Positions 1 through 6,334 of a stretch of 7,528 bases of DNA are shown piece by piece. Numbering within the stretch: position 1 is the stretch's first letter; every line of letters begins with the position of its first letter. The DNA lies in NCBI GenBank assembly GCA_035294005.1, contig DATGLT010000230.1, forward strand, positions 1 to 7,528, read 5' to 3'. Source of the stretch: JANXQE01 sp035294005. GTDB lineage: Bacteria > Verrucomicrobiota > Verrucomicrobiia > Limisphaerales > UBA8199. The notes under the pieces were generated by a model, which did no database searches, had not been told where the DNA came from, and was given only the letters and a program-made list of their open reading frames with translations. The translations under genes and the position numbers were made by a program.

Positions 1-59
1 TTCTAATGCCGGCCCTTTACGTCATCGTCGCGCGGCCAACCGACCGGCTGGAGGTGTAA
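1..59 (+). CDS. RND efflux transporter permease, 3' end only (partial)
   Basis: The window opens inside a reading frame whose codons start at position 3 and end at the TAA at 57-59. The visible C-terminus reads LMPALYVIVARPTDRLEV. A hydrophobic stretch ending in PALY-hydrophobic-AR shortly before the stop is typical of the last transmembrane helix and cytoplasmic tail of AcrB/MexB-type (HAE1) RND permeases. The next gene, 2 bp downstream, is an outer-membrane efflux factor, which is the usual order membrane fusion protein, permease, outer-membrane factor. Only 18 complete codons are visible, so substrate class (drug or metal) cannot be told. The family call rests on the tail motif plus the neighbour. 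Confidence 0.7.
   Translation, partial: LMPALYVIVARPTDRLEV
50..54 (+). promoter_or_regulatory. Shine-Dalgarno sequence for the outer-membrane factor gene
   Basis: GGAGG lies 7 bases before the ATG at 62 and sits inside the last codons of the upstream permease gene. It fixes the start at 62 and suggests translational coupling of the two efflux genes. Confidence 0.75.
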
Positions 60-61
60 CC

Positions 62-1651
62 ATGAATGCAGAGACAACCATCCACAAAGTTCCCAGGCTC
101 AAGCTCCGGGCAATTTGGTTCTCGTTGAAGAGCCGAGCGCGAAACCCAAAGGATCTGCTGAAACGCTTCTGCGGATTTCGGATCCTTCATTTCAGATTTC
201 GTATTTTCGTTATCCCTTTGCTGTTCCTTGCCGGATGCGCGGTCGGTCCTGATTTCAAATCACCGCCTGCTCCAAATGCGAACAGCTTGACACAAGCGCC
301 CCTCCCGACAACGAGCGCCACTACCAATGTCACAGGCGGCGAGCCCCAACATTTTGTGAGCGGCAGCGACATTTCGGGCGCGTGGTGGACTCTATTTCAC
401 TCCAAGCCGCTCGATGATTTGATTGAGCTGTCGCTGAGCAACAATCCGACCATCAAAGCGGCGCAAGCCGCTCTCAAGGTCGCCAGAGAAAATGTCCTGG
501 CCCAAAAGGGCTCCTACTATCCTAGTATCGCCGGGAGTTTTTCGGCTACTCGTCAGAAAACGTCAGATGACATCTCGGCAACACCCAACTCCGGGGCGTT
601 GTATTTCAACTTATACACTCCGCAAGTCAGCGTGTCTTACGTGCCGGACGTCTTCGGGCTCAACCGCCGGACGGTGGAGTCCTTAAAGGCGCAAGAGGAC
701 CAGGCGCGGTTTGCCTTGATCGCGTCGCATATTACCCTGAGCGCGAATGTCGCCGCGGCCTCGATCCAGGAGGCCTCGCTCAGGGCACAAATTGCGGCCA
801 CTCGCCAACTGGTGGACATCAACTCGAATATGCTTCAAGCCCTGCGCAAACAGTATGCCGCCGGTTACATCGGACGCCTTGATGTCGCGACGCAAGAATC
901 GCAACTCGCCCAGGTCGCAGCTGCGCTGCCCCCTTTGCTCAAACAACTGGCGCAACAACGCGATCTTCTGGCCGCCCTTTCAGGCAGATTCCCGACTCAA
1001 GGCCCAACCGAGGAGTTTGATCTGGACAGCCTGCAGCTACCACAGGAATTGCCGGTGAGTCTCTCCGCGCAAATTGTCGCTCAGCGCCCGGACGTGCGCC
1101 AGGCTGAGGAGTCATTGCACCAGGCCAGCGCCGAGGTGGGCATTGCCATCGCCAACCGCCTCCCGAACATCACCCTCTCGGCCGATGCCGGGACGATGGC
1201 TTTGGAAGCAGGCAAGATTTTTTCCAATGGTGCCGGGTTCTGGACGCTCGCGGGAAGTCTGACACAACCGATTTTTCAAGGCGGAGCTTTGTTGCACAAG
1301 CAGCGGGCCGCCAGGGCGGCCTACACGCAAGCAGCCGAGCAGTACCGCAGCACTGTCTTGACTGCCTTCCAAAACGTCGCCGATACATTGCACGCGTTGC
1401 AGCAGGATGCCAATGGCCTCACCGCAGCCGCCGAAGCGCGAGACGCCGCCAAGGTAGCGCTGGATTTGGCCCAGAAACAATTCCAGACGGGTTACTCCGG
1501 GTACGTCCCGCTGTTGACAGCAGAACAGACCTACCAGCAAGCCTTGCTGAACCTCGTGCAGGCACAAGCGAATCGCTTCGCCGACACAGCGGCCCTGTTT
1601 CAAGCGCTCGGCGGGGGCTGGTGGAATCGAGCTGACCTCACAAAGGATTAG
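62..1651 (+). CDS. NodT/TolC-family outer-membrane efflux lipoprotein
   Basis: This 529-residue protein is an outer-membrane factor of a tripartite RND efflux pump; a trimer would form the channel through the outer membrane and periplasm. A lipobox (FLAGC, Cys59) follows a hydrophobic stretch at about residues 48-57, and the mature protein starts CAVGPDF, as in NodT-family lipoproteins. Two outer-membrane efflux repeats follow, roughly residues 115-310 and 330-520. The second begins with the family signature around LPVSLSAQIVAQRPDVRQAE, followed by AEVGIAIANRLPNITLSADAG. The end, near FADTAALFQALGGGWW, also matches the family. The ATG at 62 is supported by GGAGG at 50-54. What is odd is the length of the leader: about 47 mostly basic residues precede the signal-peptide core, including an FRI-rich segment (residues 37-50) that looks like an incorporated repeat. 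Family assignment is secure; substrate is unknown. Confidence 0.95.
   Translation: MNAETTIHKVPRLKLRAIWFSLKSRARNPKDLLKRFCGFRILHFRFRIFVIPLLFLAGCAVGPDFKSPPAPNANSLTQAPLPTTSATTNVTGGEPQHFVSGSDISGAWWTLFHSKPLDDLIELSLSNNPTIKAAQAALKVARENVLAQKGSYYPSIAGSFSATRQKTSDDISATPNSGALYFNLYTPQVSVSYVPDVFGLNRRTVESLKAQEDQARFALIASHITLSANVAAASIQEASLRAQIAATRQLVDINSNMLQALRKQYAAGYIGRLDVATQESQLAQVAAALPPLLKQLAQQRDLLAALSGRFPTQGPTEEFDLDSLQLPQELPVSLSAQIVAQRPDVRQAEESLHQASAEVGIAIANRLPNITLSADAGTMALEAGKIFSNGAGFWTLAGSLTQPIFQGGALLHKQRAARAAYTQAAEQYRSTVLTAFQNVADTLHALQQDANGLTAAAEARDAAKVALDLAQKQFQTGYSGYVPLLTAEQTYQQALLNLVQAQANRFADTAALFQALGGGWWNRADLTKD
170..211 (+). repeat. FRI-encoding, GATTTCGGAT-like low-complexity segment inside the leader of the efflux lipoprotein gene
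   Basis: The bases contain related units (GGATTTCGGAT, TCAGATTTCG, TATTTTCG) that encode CGFRILHFRFRIF just before the lipoprotein signal core. It resembles degenerate copies of a short genomic repeat that I associate with some Verrucomicrobiota genomes, where FRI-x-DF-type strings appear in predicted proteins. The unit is degenerate here, so the link is tentative. Confidence 0.35.
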
Positions 1652-1670
1652 GCAGCAACCGCGGCGTTTA

Positions 1671-3062
1671 TCACCGCTTGAACCTGTATGTGTTGGAAGC
1701 GGAGCGGATCTGACGAGATCCCGCAGAGCGGTTGCCGTAACAACCTTTTGGCTCAACTTTTCGATAGAACGAAGCGAGCCTGCCTGGGGAAACGCCAAAG
1801 TGATAACCCGCAATTATTAGCTGATTGAGCAGCAGCGTTCGGAGCAGGCCTACCCGTTGCCAACGGCGACCTGACGTGACCGCGCTCTGGCCCAGCGTGA
1901 CTATTTTACCGCGCCGCCGGAGTCGGCGAATGAATTCATAGTCTTCCATGATCGGCAGCATGCCAAAGCCGCCCTCCTCCTCAAACACGGCGCGTTTCAG
2001 AAACAAACCCTGATCTCCATAAGGGATCTGTCGCCAACGCGAACGCAAGTTTGTCCCCCATTCTAAAATTCGCTTCCCCACAATAGGCGCATCGATTTCA
2101 AAACCAAATGCTCCAGCGATCACTCCAGGGCGGGCTAAAGTCTCGAGGACCAAAGCATGCCAGTCCGCGGGAAGCCGTGTGTCCGCATGTAGAAGCAGAA
2201 GAGTATCGCCGCGGGCTTTAGCTGCGCCGGCGTTCATTTGTCTGGCGCGTCCCGGCTTGGACGAGATTACCTGCGCGCCGTGATCTGCGGCGAGTTGCAC
2301 GGTGTTATCCGAACTGCCGCCATCAACGACGATGACCTCATGCGGGCTTTCCCTCCGCACAGATTGCAGCGTCGCAACAATGGCAGCTGCCTCGTTTAGC
2401 GCAGGAATGATTACGGATACTCGGGGAGGTCTCGCCGATTCGGATGCGTCCAGACGTTTCCACACCTCCAAGTCAGCCGGGCGATCAATATCAGGGAGTT
2501 CGGGCAATAAGGCCGGCGTGATTCCGATCCGTTTAAGTTTCTCTATCGACTGCGCCAGCACCCGGTCTCCGCCCCAGGGAATGCCCCGAAACAGCTCGGG
2601 AACCGGGCGGCCCAGGCCAACCAGGTAATAGCCGCCGTCAGTTGCCGGGCCCAACACGACCGGGTTATGTTCGAGAGATTCAAACGCGCTCCTCAGAATC
2701 TCTTCGGAAAGTCCCGGGCAATCACTTCCGACTAGGACGATCGCTCCAGCGCCATCGCGGAATCCCTTCTCAAAAGCACTCGCCATGCGTTCACCCAGAT
2801 CCCCCGCCACCTGGGGCTGGCAAATCCAGCTATCGCCAAGCCAGCTGTGGACCGCGTCCCGATCAGCCCCATCGAAATGAAGTTCAAGTTGGGCTTTGCA
2901 CGCGCAAGCGGCAGCCTGAGCGCTGCGAAGCGTCCGCAGGACCAGTCGTCGATGCAGCCGCACTGAACCGTCGGGCCCAAGGGCGGGGATCAGCCGGGTT
3001 TTCACCCGGCCGGGCACGGGAAATCGTGCGAAGACGATGATGCGTCGAAGTGCGTTCATCAT
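1671..3062 (-). CDS. Fused glycosyltransferase: rSAM/selenodomain-associated transferase 1 (DUF2064) + transferase 2 (GT2-like)
   Basis: The 463-residue protein joins two enzymes usually encoded separately. Residues about 6-205 are a DUF2064/TIGR04282-type nucleotidyl/glycosyl transferase fold, with PGRVKTRL (18-24 region), VGSDCPGL (111-118) and a GPATDGGYYLVGL stretch (138-150). Residues about 213-437 are a GT-A glycosyltransferase of the TIGR04283 type. They show VSVIIPALNE at the domain start, VIVVDGGSSDNT (244-254), a DxD-like LHADT (291-295), GDQGLFL (349-355) and the likely catalytic-base region MEDYEF (372-377). Both families are named for occurring beside radical SAM proteins of the ArsS type, and such a gene lies 80 bp upstream here. 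The natural guess is transfer or processing of a sugar in the same pathway; the substrate is unknown. Two ATGs stand in tandem at the start (3062 and 3059), with no clear Shine-Dalgarno. The last 25 residues are polar and beyond the known domain. Confidence 0.93.
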   Translation of the reverse strand: MMNALRRIIVFARFPVPGRVKTRLIPALGPDGSVRLHRRLVLRTLRSAQAAACACKAQLELHFDGADRDAVHSWLGDSWICQPQVAGDLGERMASAFEKGFRDGAGAIVLVGSDCPGLSEEILRSAFESLEHNPVVLGPATDGGYYLVGLGRPVPELFRGIPWGGDRVLAQSIEKLKRIGITPALLPELPDIDRPADLEVWKRLDASESARPPRVSVIIPALNEAAAIVATLQSVRRESPHEVIVVDGGSSDNTVQLAADHGAQVISSKPGRARQMNAGAAKARGDTLLLLHADTRLPADWHALVLETLARPGVIAGAFGFEIDAPIVGKRILEWGTNLRSRWRQIPYGDQGLFLKRAVFEEEGGFGMLPIMEDYEFIRRLRRRGKIVTLGQSAVTSGRRWQRVGLLRTLLLNQLIIAGYHFGVSPGRLASFYRKVEPKGCYGNRSAGSRQIRSASNTYRFKR

Positions 3063-3076
3063 TACCGCGAAACCAT
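3062..3076 (-). promoter_or_regulatory. Possible four-codon leader minicistron (MVSR) overlapping the transferase start
   Basis: On the minus strand AAAGGTGA precedes an ATG at 3076 with normal spacing. That frame reads Met-Val-Ser-Arg-stop, and its TAA shares one base with the ATG at 3062 of the transferase gene (TAATG). The transferase itself has no other good ribosome-binding site, so termination-reinitiation could supply ribosomes. It may equally be chance. Confidence 0.15.
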
Positions 3077-3142
3077 ACCGCTATCACCTTTGCCAGGCGA
3101 GCCAGCCGCCCATCAACTTGTTACGTTGAGGGCAGCTGGAAC

Positions 3143-4099
3143 TCAGGAAGAGGAGGTTTGGAGCGCTCCGGTGCAACTGCTGCCGCACCCTGCGGTGCAC
3201 GCCAGGCAATGTTCGCCGGTTCGAATGGCCCAGCCTTCGAGGTGCTCCGGAGTGACGTCCCACAGGTAAAGCGGTTTGCCGTTGCGCATCTGCAGCCCGA
3301 GCATTTGATTGAAGTCGCAATCATAGACTTCGCCCATCCAGCCGACGCTCAGAGTGGAGCGGCACATCAGCCCATCCACTGTGGCCGGGTTGAAGCTGCT
3401 CGCCAAAAGCGACATGTATTCCTCGGCTTTGCCCTGCCGGCGCAAATCCTCCGCAAAGCGCCCAATCGGCTGGTTCGTCAGCGCAAACAGGCGGTTGAAT
3501 TTGACGCCAAACTCGCGGCCCAAGGCTTCTTTGTAATCCGCTTCAAGCTCCGTCTGGGGCCCGGGGAGCTTTGGTCCGATCGGATTGTAGACGAGGTTCA
3601 GCGGAAGCGTGGACCCGTAGCCCACCGCGTTGAGCTTTTGCAGGGCCGAAATGCTCTTTTCGAACACGCCCTGCCCCCGCTGCTTCGCCACGTTCTCGGC
3701 CGTATAGCACGGCAGCGAGGCGATGACCTCGGCCTGGTGAGCCGCCAGATATTCCGGCAGCGCTGTGTAAGCCGGTTCCTCGAAGATCGTCAAATTGCAG
3801 CGATCAATGACGTGAGCGCCGGAGTCGCGCGCCGTTTCCACAAAGTAACGGAAGAACTCGCTCAACTCCGGGGCGCCGCCGGTAATGTCGACGATCTCCG
3901 GATGAAACTGCCGAATCCATTCCCCAATCCGATGCGCGACTTTTTCGCTGACCATTTCTGTCCGCCACGGCCCGGCATCAACATGGCAATGGCGACAGGC
4001 CTGGTTGCATTTGCGGCCCACATTGATTTGGAGCGTTCGCAACCCCGCGCGACGAAGGGTCAAACCGTGCGCCGATAAGGTTTCATCAAATCGGTTCAT
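3143..4099 (-). CDS. arsS: ArsS-type radical SAM enzyme with C-terminal Cys-rich DUF3641 domain (arsenosugar biosynthesis)
   Basis: This 318-residue protein belongs to the radical SAM/Cys-rich family that includes cyanobacterial ArsS, which transfers the 5'-deoxyadenosyl group of SAM to a methylated arsenical on the way to arsenosugars. The [4Fe-4S] motif is C31-x3-C35-x2-C38 (GRKCNQACRHCHVDAGP), followed by the SAM-binding TGGAPE at 73-78. Further family blocks are DRCNLTIFEEP (99-109), ASLPCYTAENVAKQRG (127-142), LNLVYNPIGPKLP (168-179) and VGWMGEVYDCDFNQML (252-267). The C-terminus is Cys-rich, HCLACTAGCGSSCTG, with C298, C301, C305 and C309. In related proteins one of the tail cysteines can be selenocysteine; here all are ordinary Cys codons. 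The start is the ATG at 4099; no Shine-Dalgarno is evident. It sits 76 bp after the thioredoxin-domain gene and 80 bp before the fused transferase gene, consistent with one operon. The family is secure; that the substrate is arsenic here is inferred from homology. Confidence 0.93.
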   Translation of the reverse strand: MNRFDETLSAHGLTLRRAGLRTLQINVGRKCNQACRHCHVDAGPWRTEMVSEKVAHRIGEWIRQFHPEIVDITGGAPELSEFFRYFVETARDSGAHVIDRCNLTIFEEPAYTALPEYLAAHQAEVIASLPCYTAENVAKQRGQGVFEKSISALQKLNAVGYGSTLPLNLVYNPIGPKLPGPQTELEADYKEALGREFGVKFNRLFALTNQPIGRFAEDLRRQGKAEEYMSLLASSFNPATVDGLMCRSTLSVGWMGEVYDCDFNQMLGLQMRNGKPLYLWDVTPEHLEGWAIRTGEHCLACTAGCGSSCTGALQTSSS

Positions 4100-4175
4100 C
4101 AGAGATGTGAGTCAGGACGCGCCCAAACTATTGCACAGGCAGGCGCTTTCAATTCCAAACCGACGCGCGCCAGGG

Positions 4176-5543
4176 TTATTCGAGTCCTGGCTTGGTCTCT
4201 CCTAAGGCTAGAGGCTGGGACGCCTCGGCGAGCATTGCCTCGAATACTGCCAAATTGCGGGCGCCGATAAACCGGCGGCGCACATTCCCTTGCGCGTCCA
4301 CAATGACCGTAGTCGGCAGTTCGCCGCCATTATAACGTCCTCCGATTTCATTGTGCTCATCGAGCAGTATGGGATAATTGACATGCCGCGCCTTGGCAGT
4401 GCGCCGGACCTTTTCTCGAACGCGGTTCAAGGCAGCACGGCTGGCCTCCTGGTTGTCGTTATCTTCAACGCCTTTTGACTGCTCCTCCACGGGCGGGTGG
4501 CCGCCAATGTGTCCGTGTTCATCGGGAACGAAATCCAAAGACACCCCGAGAATGGCAACTTTCTCCCCATATTTGGCCTTCAGAGCCACCAGTTCTGGCA
4601 TCTCGCCGACACAGGCCGGACACCAGGTTGTCCAGAAGTTCAGGAGCACCACCTGGCCGCGGAGTTCCGAAAGTTTTACTAGTTTTCCATCGAGGCTGCG
4701 GAGTTGAAAATCCGCCTCTGGAATCGGCCGCCTGGCAGCATAAGCCGCGGGAGGAACTTCCAGCTTAACCGGCGGGAACTCATTCTGATGTTCCGCCCAC
4801 CAGGCCTTCGCTTTCTCCGCGGCTTCCCTCGTTTTGGCGACGCCTTGTTCCTGGAATTCCTGCAGCCCTGTGGTCTTGCTCTCCACTTGAACGGTGTCGG
4901 CCAGTTTCGCTCCGAACTTCTGCCCGCTCCAGTTTTCCAGCAATTTCAAGGTCATGCCCAATACCGCGACGTCCGGGTCGTTCAACAGCGGTGCAACGAT
5001 TGGCACTCCGACTGACGCAGGTGCGCTCCTGAGGTAATCCAACCCCAGGAGCCTGACCTGTTCATCGGGGTCTTTGAGCTGTTGCGCTGCCAGTGCGGTC
5101 AGAGCCGGGGCCTTGCGATCTCGCAAGATGCCCAGCGCGGTTTCACGGACATTCATATCGGGATCCAGCGCACCGGCTAAAACCAGGGATTCTAACTGTG
5201 CGGGTAACGGCTTGTTGATAGGGACCAGTTGGCGGATCGAGTCGATGGCCGCTTCGCGATGGACAATTTTTCCGGAGTTCCAGGCGGCCAGGAGTGCCGC
5301 ATCCGGGTTTTCTGCCTGCTGAATCATTTCCCGCACCACGTCGGCCGGCGGAGAATCGTTCGCAAGCGTGGCACTTTCCCGAATCTTATCCCGCAGCGGT
5401 TGGCGCAGGAGCCAGACGCCTGACACCAGGCCAAGCACCAGTGCAAGCAGAAGGGCGCGGGTAAAAACCCTCCGACGCGGACGCGCCTCAGCCTGAAGGC
5501 ATTCGCAAGCTGGGTGCTGCGCCCCAAGGTTTGGGTCTTTCAT
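4176..5543 (-). CDS. Membrane-anchored HEAT-repeat protein with C-terminal TlpA-like thioredoxin domain
   Basis: The 455-residue protein has a basic cytoplasmic N-terminus and one transmembrane helix at about residues 29-46. HEAT-like helical repeats follow at about 65-210 (units such as DPDMNVRETALGIL, DPDEQVRLLGLDYL, DPDVAVLGMTLKLL), then a charged linker. The TlpA/ResA-like redoxin domain spans about 275-450. It has the active site W-C-P-A-C (Cys308, Cys311) after VVLLNFWTTW and the cis-proline GGELPTT (Pro410). It should face the periplasm and reduce or exchange disulfides, with the repeats as a docking platform. An unusual acidic and His-containing insertion (about 338-370, with HGHIGGH) interrupts the thioredoxin fold. 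I chose the ATG at 5543. The frame stays open further upstream to a TTG at 5609, but that gives a polar extension and a weak start codon. Neither start has a good Shine-Dalgarno. Gene order links it to the ArsS cluster; its partner is unknown. Confidence 0.9.
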   Translation of the reverse strand: MKDPNLGAQHPACECLQAEARPRRRVFTRALLLALVLGLVSGVWLLRQPLRDKIRESATLANDSPPADVVREMIQQAENPDAALLAAWNSGKIVHREAAIDSIRQLVPINKPLPAQLESLVLAGALDPDMNVRETALGILRDRKAPALTALAAQQLKDPDEQVRLLGLDYLRSAPASVGVPIVAPLLNDPDVAVLGMTLKLLENWSGQKFGAKLADTVQVESKTTGLQEFQEQGVAKTREAAEKAKAWWAEHQNEFPPVKLEVPPAAYAARRPIPEADFQLRSLDGKLVKLSELRGQVVLLNFWTTWCPACVGEMPELVALKAKYGEKVAILGVSLDFVPDEHGHIGGHPPVEEQSKGVEDNDNQEASRAALNRVREKVRRTAKARHVNYPILLDEHNEIGGRYNGGELPTTVIVDAQGNVRRRFIGARNLAVFEAMLAEASQPLALGETKPGLE

Positions 5544-5654
5544 GGCATGATCGTTTAGGATCAATAGCGGTTTGATTTCGGCTTTGAACCCGGATTTTTC
5601 GGTGTCCAATGTGCTTTGCGCAGTATACCACCGTTCCTCCCCGATCGAGCCGGT

Positions 5655-6257
5655 TTATTTAGGCGCCGCTGTGGAGCTGTCTGCGCCGGATTGGGGCGGC
5701 CCGGGTGGCAGCTTGCAAAGGCCGTTTTCTTCCGCGCCGAGCGCCGCGTTAAATTTCGCGCTGAAATTCTGAAAAGCAATCCATGCCGTTAACGCTACCA
5801 CGCCGTCATCGTTAAAATGATTCTTGAGCGCGGCGATTTGCTTCTCGGTCACTCGCTTTGAAGTATCGGTCATGGCCTCTGCGTAATCCAACGCGGCACG
5901 TTCTTTTTCCGTGTAAAGCTCGCTCTCCCGCCAGCGATTTAGCGCTTCCGCTTTGGCGGTCGAGCCGGTGGCTTGGAGGAGGTTGTAGGAATTAAGATCC
6001 ACGCAAAACGCGCAACCATTCATCTGCGCGACGCGCCCCGAAACCAAGCTGCGCAACCCCGCGTCCACAGCGAAGCGCTTGCGCTGAAACAGGCCCAACA
6101 GGAACAGCAGGCCGAAAAAGTGTCCGGGCAGTCGTCCCCATAACCACGACGGGGCAAGCGTCTGTCCATATTTTCGAGCCTGAGCGCGAAAGAACCATCG
6201 CAGGTAGAAGGGATACTCTTTCGACGGCTTTGGTGGGATGAATGCCATGACGGACAC
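5655..6257 (-). CDS. Carboxymuconolactone decarboxylase/AhpD-like CxxC protein
   Basis: The 200-residue protein shows the core of the carboxymuconolactone decarboxylase/AhpD-like all-helical fold. Its centre is AGLRSLVSGRVAQMNGCAFCVDLNSYN, with the redox pair C82-x2-C85, then helices around ERAALDYAEAMT (119-130) and VALTAWIAFQNFSAKFNAALG (154-174). Members commonly act as peroxidases or thiol oxidoreductases. AhpD's catalytic histidine four residues after the second Cys is Asn89 here, so the AhpD proton relay is not complete and the exact reaction is open. About 65 residues precede the core, including a hydrophobic run at 45-58, making it longer than the roughly 110-residue peroxidase-like protein that usually accompanies ArsS. 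The first codon is GTG (6257); an ATG at 6248, three codons later, is an equally plausible start and neither has a strong Shine-Dalgarno. It is the first gene of the minus-strand ArsS cluster, probably cotranscribed with the thioredoxin-domain gene downstream. Confidence 0.88.
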   Translation of the reverse strand: MSVMAFIPPKPSKEYPFYLRWFFRAQARKYGQTLAPSWLWGRLPGHFFGLLFLLGLFQRKRFAVDAGLRSLVSGRVAQMNGCAFCVDLNSYNLLQATGSTAKAEALNRWRESELYTEKERAALDYAEAMTDTSKRVTEKQIAALKNHFNDDGVVALTAWIAFQNFSAKFNAALGAEENGLCKLPPGPPQSGADSSTAAPK

Positions 6258-6291
6258 TCAACGTTGCCACGCAAGCCCGCCGCTCATCAAG

Positions 6292-6303
6292 CTTTCATGA
6301 AAG
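6292..6303. promoter_or_regulatory. 12-bp perfect palindrome, candidate operator
   Basis: CTTTCATGAAAG is a perfect dyad centred about 40 bp upstream of the carboxymuconolactone decarboxylase-like gene start. Position and symmetry would suit binding of a dimeric repressor controlling the ArsS cluster. No regulator gene for it is visible in the window. Confidence 0.3.
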
Positions 6304-6334
6304 GACCCGGGCGCTCCAAAAGGAGGTCATTAAT

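Noticed and set aside
1112..1813. A 233-codon minus-strand frame overlapping the efflux factor and the transferase end
   Set aside because: It lies opposite a well-conserved NodT-family region and shows no family features.
3113..3145. The TGA ending the radical SAM gene as a selenocysteine codon
   Set aside because: Related proteins can carry selenocysteine, but in the Cys-rich tail; here those positions are ordinary Cys codons. The TGA comes after the tail in a poor context (SSS), read-through would add only nine residues before another TGA, and I see no convincing SECIS hairpin just after it.
3050..4078. A 342-codon open frame on the plus strand opposite the radical SAM gene
   Set aside because: It is antisense to a gene with unmistakable radical SAM motifs, has no recognisable domain, and its composition is that of a mirror frame in G+C-rich coding DNA.
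5622..5627. TATACT as a -10 box for an internal promoter before the thioredoxin-domain gene
   Set aside because: The hexamer is good, but no -35 match lies at 16-18 bases, and the 111-bp gap between the two coding regions does not require a promoter.
5480..5631. A GTG start behind GGGGAGG opening about 47 codons on the minus strand, out of frame with the thioredoxin-domain gene
   Set aside because: The Shine-Dalgarno is good but the peptide overlaps a well-supported gene start, has no domain and ends in unrelated sequence; treated as chance or at most a leader peptide.
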